Shown here: one piece after another, positions 1-6,793 of the stretch
Position numbering within the stretch: position 1 is the stretch's first letter
Layout of the letters: each line of letters begins with the position of its first letter
Assembly: GCA_937915375.1 (NCBI GenBank)
Contig: CALDMO010000047.1
Span: 1-13,810, forward strand
From: an uncultured Marvinbryantia sp.
GTDB lineage: Bacteria; Bacillota; Clostridia; Lachnospirales; Lachnospiraceae
Reading direction: 5' to 3'
Length of the DNA stretch: 13,810 nucleotides
The notes under the pieces: model-generated
What the model was told of the DNA's origin: nothing
The model's input: the letters and a program-made list of their open reading frames with translations, nothing else
Databases searched by the model: none
Position numbers and translations under genes: made by a program

Positions 1-224
1 TTCCTCTGTAATCGGAAACATATCTTGTATTAAAAATACACTTTCTCGACTATCATCCAACTTCACAATATGCAGAATATCGCAAGGCTTGCCTGATTGT
101 TCTTTCTTCTCTATTATTTTCCGAAACTTATCTATTCTGCTAGAAAGCGGTATCATCCAATAAATTCCCGTAGAAGTATCTTCAAAAATCTCTCCTTTAT
201 GATATAAAATCCCGTTTTCTTCAT
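1..224 (-). pseudogene. CptIN-like type III toxin gene, frame-disrupted and cut by the window edge
   Basis: Type III toxins of the ToxN/AbiQ, TenpIN and CptIN group are endoribonucleases held inactive by a repeat RNA. A start at 224, with AGAGAGG nine bases upstream (234-240), opens a frame reading KKTGFYIIKERF and then runs to a TGA within about 24 codons. From about position 186 down to base 1 a different frame reads EDTSTGIYWMIPLSSRIDKF, then CDILHIVKL and FLIQDMFPITEE. These are the segments I recall as typical of CptIN toxins: IYWMIPLSS, the C-D-I-L-H block and the FLIQDMFP.TE block. The two halves lie in different frames and lack the roughly 20-25 residues expected between them. An out-of-frame internal deletion near 181-192 is therefore likely. 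The second frame has no good start of its own. The C-terminal part runs off the window and may be intact. Family assignment is from memory of family motifs. An in-gene sequencing error could explain the frameshift but not the missing residues. Confidence 0.68.
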
Positions 225-252
225 TCGTTCCATCCTCTCTGCCGAAATATGG

Positions 253-279
253 AAAAAGCCCCTCGCCTCTCGGCGAAGG
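253..279 (-). terminator. GNRA-loop hairpin between antitoxin RNA and toxin gene
   Basis: On the minus strand an 8-bp stem (CCTTCGCC pairing with GGCGAGGG, one G-U pair) closes a GAGA tetraloop and is followed by GCTTTTT. It sits just downstream of the antitoxin repeat and about 30 bases before the toxin start. Type III systems usually carry a leaky terminator in this position, which makes antitoxin RNA exceed toxin mRNA. Confidence 0.75.
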
Positions 280-333
280 ACTAAACTTACAACCCAACCA
301 TTTATATACCGCATATCGGTCAGCGGTAAACTT
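280..333 (-). ncRNA. Type III antitoxin RNA: one full 45-nt pseudoknot repeat plus the start of a second
   Basis: AAGTTTA occurs at 333 and again at 288 on the minus strand, exactly 45 nt apart, giving one complete repeat (333-289) and a short partial one before the terminator. Within the repeat, TACCGC (328-323) pairs perfectly with GCGGTA (312-307). The loop segment TGACC (322-318) can pair with GGTTG (299-295) through two G-C, one A-U and two G-U pairs. This is an H-type pseudoknot, the fold of known type III antitoxins. The 45-nt unit fits what I recall of CptI-type RNAs. A promoter lies upstream and a terminator and toxin gene downstream, the standard layout. The RNA looks intact although its toxin is not. 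Confidence 0.65.
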
Positions 334-334
334 T

Positions 335-364
335 CTTTGTACTAATATACTAACAAGTACAAAG
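335..364 (-). repeat. Perfect 9-bp inverted repeat over the toxin-antitoxin promoter
   Basis: CTTTGTACT (335-343) and AGTACAAAG (356-364) are perfect inverted copies separated by 12 bases. The element covers the spacer, the -10 box and the expected start site of the antitoxin promoter, where a repressor operator would be effective. It could be the site of autoregulation or of an outside repressor. Confidence 0.6.
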
Positions 365-375
365 CGGAAAGTCAA
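347..375 (-). promoter_or_regulatory. Promoter of the type III antitoxin/toxin operon
   Basis: TTGACT (375-370), a 17-nt spacer and TAGTAT (352-347) form a good sigma-A-type promoter on the minus strand, placing the transcript start near 340. TATATT overlaps it as an alternative -10. The first antitoxin repeat begins about seven bases further on. Confidence 0.6.
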
Positions 376-414
376 TAGAACTATCCATTAAAATTATATG
401 CTGATTATACAAAA

Positions 415-1041
415 TTATCCTATCTCTAAAAACCCAAACGGCTTCTTCTCATCCGCATGCAAAAACTGTACTAACGACTGCGCACACATCATCGCTACCT
501 TTTCCTCGCGAAGAATACGCTTCACTTCCATACGATCCGCCAAAACAACTTCCATTTCTTCTGTCTCTTCACGGAATTTTCCACTTGGATTACCGCAGGC
601 ATAACCATATAAAATGCCGCAGGATTCGTCCGTCATACCAACTGTCGTATAAAATGCCTTTCGCAGCGCCGGATCGCCGCCTGTATATACTTCCAACTCC
701 ATACCAGTTTCTTCATGAAACTCCCTTGCTGCGGTAACTTCTACGGCTTCTCCTTTTTCCACTAAGCCCGCAGGCATTTCATAAACAAATGCATCCAACG
801 GATAACGATACTGCCTTACCAGTACAATTTTTCCCGGATCTTCCTTACACACCGCGTAAATCATAATTCCGTCCACATGATTTTCATGTGTGATAAACTC
901 CGGCTTCCCATTTTTTGCACGTGAAGCAACATAATAATGAAACTCCTTCCCACTGCGCTTGCACGCAGTAAGATCATAGAAATTCAAATGTGGATTTTCT
1001 GTTACTTTTCTTATATGAAGGATTTTATTTTTTGTATTCAT
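415..1041 (-). CDS. NUDIX hydrolase, ADP-ribose pyrophosphatase-like
   Basis: 208-residue protein expected to hydrolyse a nucleoside diphosphate linked to another group, with ADP-ribose or an ADP-sugar the most likely substrate. The NUDIX box is complete: G92, E98, R106-E107, E110-E111 and G113, matching GX5EX7REUXEEXGU; its glutamates bind the catalytic metal ions. The stretch VRQYRYP before EMPAG is typical of the ADP-ribose/ADP-sugar branch, and the length fits that family. No signal peptide or membrane segment is seen, so it is cytoplasmic. The start at 1041 has GGAGA at a normal distance. It has its own promoter (1077-1105) and lies downstream of the terminator of the transport operon, so it is a separate unit. 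No terminator is obvious between it and the toxin-antitoxin promoter. The exact substrate is not determined. Confidence 0.9.
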   Translation of the reverse strand: MNTKNKILHIRKVTENPHLNFYDLTACKRSGKEFHYYVASRAKNGKPEFITHENHVDGIMIYAVCKEDPGKIVLVRQYRYPLDAFVYEMPAGLVEKGEAVEVTAAREFHEETGMELEVYTGGDPALRKAFYTTVGMTDESCGILYGYACGNPSGKFREETEEMEVVLADRMEVKRILREEKVAMMCAQSLVQFLHADEKKPFGFLEIG

Positions 1042-1076
1042 GATTTTTCTCCAATTGCAATATTATTTTTATATTC

Positions 1077-1105
1077 ATCATAATCCCGCTATTCCACAGT
1101 GTCAA
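1077..1105 (-). promoter_or_regulatory. Promoter of the NUDIX gene
   Basis: TTGACA (1105-1100), a 17-nt spacer and TATGAT (1082-1077) on the minus strand form a near-consensus sigma-A promoter. It gives a leader of about 30 nt before the ATG at 1041. Confidence 0.8.
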
Positions 1106-1143
1106 TTGCAGAAAGTGTATTTTGTTTCAGAAAACGATGTTCT

Positions 1144-1193
1144 AAATTATAAAAGCATCTGTCGAATTCCACTCCAAAATCCGACAGACGCTT
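1144..1193 (-). terminator. Terminator of the eight-gene transport/oxidoreductase operon
   Basis: On the minus strand AAGCGTCTGTCG (1193-1182) pairs with CGACAGATGCTT (1164-1153) in a 12-bp stem with one G-U pair. It is followed by a T-rich run (TTTTATAATTT). The G-U pair exists only in the minus-strand transcript; the plus strand would have an A-C mismatch, so it is oriented for the operon ending at 1228. Confidence 0.85.
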
Positions 1194-1227
1194 CTTTTAC
1201 GCTCTTTTAATGTTGTTCCTTCTTATT

Positions 1228-1689
1228 TTATTTATGGAAGCTTTCCAACAGCTCAATTACACATTTATAATTTTCCCCACCATCAAGATATGCATAACGG
1301 CCGCTCTTATCATCATAAAAACCATACTGTACCAAAGTCATACCTTCTGCTTCACATTCCTTAATCACTTCATCCATATTATCAACGTTAAATGCAATGT
1401 GATGAATACCTTCTCCTTTTTCATTCAAGTATTCTCTCCAGGTAGACATTTCTTCATTCGGCTCAATTAATTCTAGCTGTACACCAGGAACTAAATCAAA
1501 AAATGCCAATTTACTCTGCGCTTTTGGTGCCGGCTGTCCTTTATAATGTGTTTCCGCCGCTGGACTTCCGCACGGATTTGCAGGCGGCTCTGCACAACCT
1601 AAAACTTTAGCAAATTTTGCTTTTGCTTCCTCAATGTCCTTTACAATAAATCCTACCTGTGAAAATCTTTTTCCATCTAATGCTCCCAT
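1228..1689 (-). CDS. VOC-superfamily protein (glyoxalase/methylmalonyl-CoA epimerase-like), variant metal site
   Basis: 153-residue single VOC module with two beta-alpha-beta-beta-beta halves, about residues 8-76 and 93-147. VOC enzymes use one divalent metal to stabilise an enolate during epimerisation, isomerisation or lyase reactions. Three expected ligand positions are visible: the LELIEP segment (E73), GIHHIAF (H96/H97) and CVIEL (E146). The N-terminal ligand, normally His at the start of the first strand, is Gln11 (FSQVGFIVKD). Last gene of the operon, 38 nt after its paralogue, with AAGGAG before the ATG and the operon terminator just downstream. Resemblance to methylmalonyl-CoA epimerase is at fold and motif level only; no mutase or CoA-pathway gene is nearby, so that reaction is not claimed. 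An epimerase, lyase or non-catalytic partner role is possible. Confidence 0.75.
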   Translation of the reverse strand: MGALDGKRFSQVGFIVKDIEEAKAKFAKVLGCAEPPANPCGSPAAETHYKGQPAPKAQSKLAFFDLVPGVQLELIEPNEEMSTWREYLNEKGEGIHHIAFNVDNMDEVIKECEAEGMTLVQYGFYDDKSGRYAYLDGGENYKCVIELLESFHK

Positions 1690-1727
1690 TGTTTTCGTCT
1701 CCTTTTTTATTTTTACAGCTTCTGCTG

Positions 1728-2225
1728 TTATTTATTTAATTGTTTTAAAAGTTCTTCAATAATTGCAACATTGTTGTGATTATCCTTAATATTAACTTCT
1801 GTTGCTAAAGCATCCTTCGTATCATAAAACGCGTATGCTCCGCCCGGATAATAACCGACATGATACCAGTCTTCCACACCGAATTTTTCTTTAAGCATTG
1901 CTTTTGCCTTTTCACGGTCTTCCACAACAAACGCAATATGCTGGAATCCTTCACCATGTTCTTCCAACCAGGTCTTCCATGGGCTCGGATTTTCACCCGG
2001 CTGTACAAATTCCAACACCAGATTATCCATCTCAATAACAGAAATTCTGCAGTCAGAGTAATCTTCCAGCTTTCCGTTTGTCAAAGCCGGTGCCTCCTGC
2101 GATTTCGGAATATTCCAAATTCTCGGTATACTGATTCCCAGAAAATCAGCCCAATTTCCAACGGTCTTATCAATGTCTTTTACAACAAAAGAAATATGAC
2201 ACACTTTTTTGGTTCCTAAACTCAT
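1728..2225 (-). CDS. VOC-superfamily protein (glyoxalase/methylmalonyl-CoA epimerase-like)
   Basis: 165-residue single VOC module. All four usual metal-ligand positions appear present: H10 (VCHISFVVKD), E72 (LVLEFVQP), H96 (FQHIAFVVED) and E143 (TEVNIKD). It should bind a divalent metal and act on a carbon acid next to a carbonyl, as the methylmalonyl-CoA epimerase and glyoxalase I branches do. AGGAGG lies eight bases before the ATG. It is seventh in the operon, after the SDR gene and directly before a second VOC gene. The shared endings (PWKTWLEEHGEG here, TWREYLNEKGEG in the neighbour) show tandem duplication followed by divergence. Placed behind an oxidoreductase and a TIM-barrel isomerase-like gene, it may epimerise or dehydrate a keto-sugar intermediate; this is inference. 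Confidence 0.78.
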   Translation of the reverse strand: MSLGTKKVCHISFVVKDIDKTVGNWADFLGISIPRIWNIPKSQEAPALTNGKLEDYSDCRISVIEMDNLVLEFVQPGENPSPWKTWLEEHGEGFQHIAFVVEDREKAKAMLKEKFGVEDWYHVGYYPGGAYAFYDTKDALATEVNIKDNHNNVAIIEELLKQLNK

Positions 2226-2277
2226 TGTATTTTCCTCCTATTTTTCAAATACTTTTTACTCCGCAAAAATTCGGACA

Positions 2278-2955
2278 CTACAGCGGCATTTCATTTCCCT
2301 GATAGTCAATAAACCATGCCCTTTTTCCATCCACCGGTATGGTTCCTTCGAGAATCTTGCAAAAACCTTCTGCGGATTCTTCCGGTTCAATCTGTGCCGT
2401 CGTCCGTCCCATCACGGTATTCATTCTACCCGGATGAATCGCTAAAATTTCTACATCATCCACTGTAAAACGCAAAGTCTGTACAACTTTATTTGCAGCT
2501 GTTTTAGATATTCCATAAGAAGGAAACAAACTACCGGCACAGGTAAAGCTACCGCCTTCGGAAGTAACTGCAAGAAAACGTCCTCCTTTTTTCAAAACAG
2601 AATAAAAACTTCTGAAAGCTGCCAACAGACCTGCTGCATTCACCGCAAAGTGACGTGTCACATCCTCAATTGATTGTTCCATCAAAGTCTGTGTACGGTC
2701 ACATTCCATCAAAATACCAGCCACATCAACAATCGCATCCAATTCACCCAGTTTTTCACGGATGATTTCCGCATCATTTTTCAGTTGATCTTCTTTTAAT
2801 ACATTCATCGGCATACCGAGAATACCAAGATTTTCTGTCCAATCATCATTTGCTGTATTTAAGAAGCCAGAAACCACATCATGTCCACGTTTACGTAGCA
2901 TCTGACTCAGTACCTTTCCAAGCCCCTGATCCGTTCCTATCACTAATATTTTCAT
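2278..2955 (-). CDS. Short-chain dehydrogenase/reductase (SDR) family protein
   Basis: 225-residue NAD(P)-dependent oxidoreductase of the classical SDR type. Visible motifs: a glycine-rich nucleotide site IGTDQGLG (G7, G11, G13), VDVAG in place of the usual NNAG (residues 76-80), the structural Asn in VNAAG (N106), a serine in TSEGGS (S132 or S136), and the catalytic pair Y147 and K151 in YGISK. Slightly short for the family, but with a complete active site. I chose the start at 2955, not an in-frame ATG at 2991, because AAGGAGG lies eight bases before 2955. Sixth in the operon, 47 nt after the TIM-barrel gene. It may oxidise or reduce a hydroxyl or keto group of the imported compound, perhaps restoring a keto intermediate formed by the Gfo/Idh enzyme. 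Substrate and cofactor preference are not readable. Confidence 0.82.
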   Translation of the reverse strand: MKILVIGTDQGLGKVLSQMLRKRGHDVVSGFLNTANDDWTENLGILGMPMNVLKEDQLKNDAEIIREKLGELDAIVDVAGILMECDRTQTLMEQSIEDVTRHFAVNAAGLLAAFRSFYSVLKKGGRFLAVTSEGGSFTCAGSLFPSYGISKTAANKVVQTLRFTVDDVEILAIHPGRMNTVMGRTTAQIEPEESAEGFCKILEGTIPVDGKRAWFIDYQGNEMPL

Positions 2956-3002
2956 TGTGCTGTCCTCCTTCACAGAAAAAGCCGTATTCAAATTCTTCTT
3001 AT

Positions 3003-3827
3003 TTACAAATACACTTTCAAACGCTCTTTCACATATCTCACACTATTTACATAATCCTCATCTGAATGCAGATGTTCAATGATCATTGGCATATCCGGAT
3101 CTGTCTTGCTTGCCAGTTCAGCATAACGTTCCAAACAAAACGTTCCTTCTCCACATGCACATTCACGAAGATTAAACGTAAATTCCTGTCCGAGAAGAAC
3201 GTCCTTAATATGACAACTCTTGATATATTCTCCCAATAAGTCAAAGCACTGCTCCAGAAACGGCTGCGGAAAGAAATATCGTTCTGGTGTATTGATCATA
3301 TTAATCACATCCATATGTACTGCAAAACGATCACGTTTTACATCCTCGATCATCTTTATATACTCTTCCGGGCTAGTGGGATACATCCACGGCATCGGTT
3401 CAATCGTAAAATACGTATTCTGTGGCTTTGCTTCATCAATAACCTCCTGGATCATACGCACTGCCCGATCCCAGGTTTTTTTTGTAAAATTATCCGCATA
3501 AGCGCCATCCCAACGCTCTCCTACCGATCCGATCACATTCACACAACATCTGGCGCCGATACGATCTGCCATTTTCAGCTGTGCAATACTATAATCCATC
3601 GCAGCCTGACGCTCTTTTTCAAACGGAGCAATTGCATTTCTCCAGATTCCAACCTCTGCAATCTGCAGATCATACGTTTGAGCCGCTTTTACATAGGAAT
3701 CTACGACCGCTTCACCCTTAGTATGATCAACCGGAAATACTACTGTTCTGCATCCCAGATCACTGATTTTCTTTGCCCAATCCTGCGGCGAACTATGCTG
3801 CAGGGAAGATGAAATTCCAAGTCTCAT
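3003..3827 (-). CDS. Sugar phosphate isomerase/epimerase-like TIM-barrel protein
   Basis: 274-residue protein of the xylose isomerase-like TIM-barrel superfamily (AP endonuclease family 2 fold). The metal-binding residues expected at strand ends are present: E143 (FTIEPMPW), D173 (AVHMDVINM), H206 (SCHIKDV) and E251 (MIIEHLHSD). The opening LGISSSLQHSSPQDW fits the first strand. Members isomerise or epimerise keto- and aldo-sugars, dehydrate inosose, convert 3-dehydroshikimate, or cleave keto-glycosides. The start at 3827 is preferred over an ATG at 3881, because AGGAGG lies nine bases upstream and the longer form would overlap the previous gene. Only 13 nt separate it from the Gfo/Idh stop codon, suggesting coupled translation. 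Fifth in the operon. The exact reaction is unknown; it probably acts on the ketone made by the neighbouring oxidoreductase. Confidence 0.82.
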   Translation of the reverse strand: MRLGISSSLQHSSPQDWAKKISDLGCRTVVFPVDHTKGEAVVDSYVKAAQTYDLQIAEVGIWRNAIAPFEKERQAAMDYSIAQLKMADRIGARCCVNVIGSVGERWDGAYADNFTKKTWDRAVRMIQEVIDEAKPQNTYFTIEPMPWMYPTSPEEYIKMIEDVKRDRFAVHMDVINMINTPERYFFPQPFLEQCFDLLGEYIKSCHIKDVLLGQEFTFNLRECACGEGTFCLERYAELASKTDPDMPMIIEHLHSDEDYVNSVRYVKERLKVYL

Positions 3828-3840
3828 TATCCGTTTCCTC

Positions 3841-4962
3841 CTAGCACTCCTGTGTCCAATCCCAGCTTTCAGGCTGTTCACAGCTAGTTTTCATATGATA
3901 GCAAATCCCTTTTTCTGATGATTCAAACATTCCCTGAATTACTTCCAAAATATGAATTGCCATTTCCACACTTGCCCGGTTCTTTCTGCCTGCTTCAATA
4001 GAACGAACCATCTCTGCCACTCCCGCACCTCTTGTATATTCCGCCACACTCTGACCCCGAAGCGGAACCTTATAACTCCTGGTATCTTCCTCAAGTCCAT
4101 AGGTTTTACCAATTATCTGTTCCTTTCGGAAAATCGCCGCTTTTCCATCCGACATGTTTGGATCCGGCAAGGTCATAGTTCCTTCCGTTCCGTAAATTTC
4201 CATTTTCGGAAGAGTAGAATGCCAGATATCAAAGCTCATATTCATATTTACCAACACACCATTTGCCATTTTCAGAACAGAAGTATAATGCGTCGGTACT
4301 TCCACTTTCACAGTACTGCCTGCCAGCGGCTGACTGTATATCCGTCGTTCTTCAAAGCCTTTTGCACTATAAGAAAATACCTCCTGCACCGGCCCGAAAA
4401 AATGAATCAATACAGACAAATAATACCCGGCCATATCGTAAAGCGGTCCTCCGCCTTTAGAATAAAAAGCTTTTGGAGCCGGATGCCAAGTCTCTACTCC
4501 ACAAGACATCATATTAGCTGTAACATATAGTGGTTTTCCAATCCATCCATCTTCCAAAAGTTTTCTGCAGCTCTGCATTGGTGCAGTCAAAAAGGTATCC
4601 GGTGCTGAACCAATATACAATCCCTTTTTCTGAGCCAATTCCGCAATTTCCTGTGCATCCTCTACCGTCAATGCAAATGGTTTTTCGCAAAAAACATGCT
4701 TTCCAGCCTCCAGTATTCTGCGATTCATCATCGTATGTGCCATCGGTGGTGTCAAATTAACAATCAACTCAATATCCGGATTTTCCAGCATTTCGTCAAC
4801 CGTAAATGCACTGAAAATTCCAAATTTCTCTGCCATTTGGTGTGCCCGCTCCAAGTCTAAATCAGCCACGCAGGTAATTTCCATCACTGATGAATAAATA
4901 CGTTTGATCTCCTGAATATAAGTATTACTGATAACACCGCATCCTAAAATTCCGATTTTCAT
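3841..4962 (-). CDS. Gfo/Idh/MocA-family oxidoreductase
   Basis: 373-residue NAD(P)-dependent sugar or polyol dehydrogenase. The N-terminal Rossmann fold has GILGCGVIS (residues 4-12) and an acidic end of strand two (VADLD). The C-terminal domain contains the family motif EKP (E93-K94-P95), whose lysine is catalytic. The second active-site motif reads GGGPLYDMAGYYL, keeping D176 but with Y180 where many members have the catalytic His. A DM.xYY variant is a recurring subgroup of this family in Firmicutes, so this is probably a subfamily trait and not decay. Length is normal. GAGGAG precedes the ATG. It starts 7 nt after the permease stop and ends 13 nt before the TIM-barrel start, so it lies centrally in the operon. 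Related enzymes oxidise inositol, glucosides at C3, or sugar acids; the substrate here is unknown. Confidence 0.88.
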   Translation of the reverse strand: MKIGILGCGVISNTYIQEIKRIYSSVMEITCVADLDLERAHQMAEKFGIFSAFTVDEMLENPDIELIVNLTPPMAHTMMNRRILEAGKHVFCEKPFALTVEDAQEIAELAQKKGLYIGSAPDTFLTAPMQSCRKLLEDGWIGKPLYVTANMMSCGVETWHPAPKAFYSKGGGPLYDMAGYYLSVLIHFFGPVQEVFSYSAKGFEERRIYSQPLAGSTVKVEVPTHYTSVLKMANGVLVNMNMSFDIWHSTLPKMEIYGTEGTMTLPDPNMSDGKAAIFRKEQIIGKTYGLEEDTRSYKVPLRGQSVAEYTRGAGVAEMVRSIEAGRKNRASVEMAIHILEVIQGMFESSEKGICYHMKTSCEQPESWDWTQEC

Positions 4963-4969
4963 ACGTCTG

Positions 4970-5869
4970 TCACTCCTCGTCTTTTCCGAATCCCATGCCT
5001 TTAAACAAAATCAAAATAATGATCAGAGCAAAGATCAACATAATCCAAGCCTGCGCTGACGCATATCCCATTTTAAAATAAGAGAACGCATTATTATATA
5101 AATAAAGTGAATAGAACATGGTCGAATTATCCGGTCCGCCAGAGGTAATAATATACGGCTCTGCAAACCATTGAAGCACACCTATGATTAATGTTACCAC
5201 ATTATATAAAATTGTAGACTTTAAAAGTGGAATAGTTACATAAAACGTCTTTTTCAAAAATCCTGCGCCATCCAATTCTGCCGCTTCATATAATGTTTCC
5301 GGTATGTCCTGCAGTCCGGCCAAATAAATAATAATCGCATTACCACATGTCCAAATCATCATCAATATGAATGACGGTTTTGACCATGTCGGACTGGATA
5401 ACCATCCAGGTCCTTCGATTCCGATATGCCCAAGAAGCTGATTAACAATACCACTATCTGGCTGCATAACCCAGATCCACAACAAACATGCAACAACTGT
5501 TGGAATCAACGTAGGCAGGAAAAACAGTACACGGATGATACCGGTATAATGTCTATTCAGTTCCTTATTATTCAGCATAACTGACACCCCAACCGCAATG
5601 ATTGTTGTAATCGGTACACCCAGACAAATCATATAAACCGTGTTAGAAACCGCTTTTATAAATACACCATCCTTAAACAGATCCTTGAAATTCTGAATCC
5701 CGATAAATACTGGATCTTTAATAACACTGTAATTACACAGTGAATAATAAAGCGATGCCAAGATTGGATACAAAGTAAATACCAAGAATCCAAAAATCCA
5801 GGGGGCAATAAAGAGTAAACCATTTCGCATCTCTCGTTTCTGAAGTTTGCTTACCTTTTTCTTTTTCAT
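4970..5869 (-). CDS. Carbohydrate ABC transporter permease, MalF/UgpA type
   Basis: 299-residue inner-membrane subunit. Six hydrophobic segments are seen, at about residues 17-43, 77-99, 112-135, 166-185, 218-236 and 272-290. The EAA loop that contacts the ATPase is clear (YEAAELDGAG, residues 194-203, continuing to PLL). The positively charged N-terminus (MKKKKVSKLQKR) is cytoplasmic. The length is typical for sugar permeases of the CUT1 class. AAGGGGGTG lies before the ATG. It starts 15 nt after the companion permease ends and runs almost into the Gfo/Idh gene. No ATPase gene is in the window, so a shared MsmX/UgpC-type ATPase encoded elsewhere probably energises it, which is common in Firmicutes. 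Specificity is not readable. Confidence 0.93.
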   Translation of the reverse strand: MKKKKVSKLQKREMRNGLLFIAPWIFGFLVFTLYPILASLYYSLCNYSVIKDPVFIGIQNFKDLFKDGVFIKAVSNTVYMICLGVPITTIIAVGVSVMLNNKELNRHYTGIIRVLFFLPTLIPTVVACLLWIWVMQPDSGIVNQLLGHIGIEGPGWLSSPTWSKPSFILMMIWTCGNAIIIYLAGLQDIPETLYEAAELDGAGFLKKTFYVTIPLLKSTILYNVVTLIIGVLQWFAEPYIITSGGPDNSTMFYSLYLYNNAFSYFKMGYASAQAWIMLIFALIIILILFKGMGFGKDEE

Positions 5870-5884
5870 TGTGCATACACCCCC

Positions 5885-6730
5885 TTACCCTTTTACACCT
5901 GACATTGAAATGCCCTGAATAAAATACTTCTGCATTACAAAGAACAAAATAAATACCGGAATTACCATAACAACTCCCAGTGTCAGCAACATTGCCCAAT
6001 TTGGGTTCATCGGTGATTTGAGCATTGACGCTGCCAGTGATAATGTATATAGTTTATCATCACCTAAAAATACAAGTGGTCCAAGGAAGTCATTCCAGTT
6101 TCTTGTAAACGCCAAAATACAAACAGATGCAATAACCGGTTTTGAAATTGGCATAATTAATTTTGAATAAATCCCAAATTCATTTGCTCCATCAATTCTT
6201 GCTGCCTCTGACATTTCCTTCGGAATTCCTACAAAAAACTGACGGAACAAGAAAATAAAAAATCCATTCCCAAAAAAGCAAGGTACAATCAGCGGAAGGA
6301 ATGTTCCCACCCATTTCATCTTTGTATACATCAGGTACAGCGGAATCAAAGTTACCTGATACGGAAGTACCATTGTAATCAATACCAAAATAAACACTTT
6401 ATCTCTTCCCGGCCAGCGCAAACGCGAAAATCCATATGCGATCAATGAACAGGAAGCAACGGAACCTATAATATTACATACTACTATTATCATCGTATTT
6501 CTTAAATAACGAAAAAACGGAATCGACGCAAACATTCGCACATAATTATCCAGATTAAATCGATCCGGCAACCATTTAAACGGCACACGGAATAATTCAC
6601 TTTCTGCCTTAAAGGACCCCATCAGCAGGAAAAACAAGGGCAGTAAAAAAATCATTGCAAATGCTGCGAGCAGAAGATACATAATAAATTTTTTCAGCCA
6701 TATAGAAAGCCGATATGTTTTGGAATTCAC
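5885..6730 (-). CDS. Carbohydrate ABC transporter permease, MalG/UgpE type
   Basis: 281-residue membrane subunit with about six hydrophobic segments, at roughly 14-38, 78-101, 112-135, 143-165, 196-212 and 246-267. The EAA loop is EAARIDGANEFGIYSK (residues 175-190), and the C-terminus QGISMSGVKG is the classic end of MalG-type permeases. The start codon is GTG at 6730, supported by AGGAGG seven bases upstream; there is no closer ATG. It forms a heterodimer with the MalF-type permease encoded just downstream and works with the solute-binding protein encoded upstream. The preceding 63-nt gap holds a strong stem-loop. Confidence 0.93.
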   Translation of the reverse strand: MNSKTYRLSIWLKKFIMYLLLAAFAMIFLLPLFFLLMGSFKAESELFRVPFKWLPDRFNLDNYVRMFASIPFFRYLRNTMIIVVCNIIGSVASCSLIAYGFSRLRWPGRDKVFILVLITMVLPYQVTLIPLYLMYTKMKWVGTFLPLIVPCFFGNGFFIFLFRQFFVGIPKEMSEAARIDGANEFGIYSKLIMPISKPVIASVCILAFTRNWNDFLGPLVFLGDDKLYTLSLAASMLKSPMNPNWAMLLTLGVVMVIPVFILFFVMQKYFIQGISMSGVKG

Positions 6731-6760
6731 AACAGCACCTCCTCTGTTCTTATTAGCAGA

Positions 6761-6781
6761 GCGCCTGCAAAATGCAGGCGC
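6761..6781 (-). promoter_or_regulatory. Intercistronic stem-loop between solute-binding protein and permease genes
   Basis: A perfect 9-bp GC-rich stem (GCGCCTGCA with TGCAGGCGC) closes a 3-base loop. No T-run follows on the minus strand, so it is not a standard terminator. In this position, after a binding-protein gene and before permease genes, such hairpins usually protect the upstream mRNA 3' end and let the binding protein exceed the permeases. Confidence 0.65.
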
Positions 6782-6793
6782 CCCTATTATTTG

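Noticed and set aside
398..604. Plus-strand open frame of 68 codons
   Set aside because: Antisense shadow of the NUDIX gene, without a ribosome site and with no recognisable motif.
3315..3812. Plus-strand open frame of 165 codons opposite the TIM-barrel gene
   Set aside because: Composition is typical of an antisense frame (rich in H, R, C, S), and the minus-strand gene has complete family motifs.
3952..4530. Plus-strand open frame of 192 codons opposite the Gfo/Idh gene
   Set aside because: Antisense shadow; no start signal and no domain pattern.
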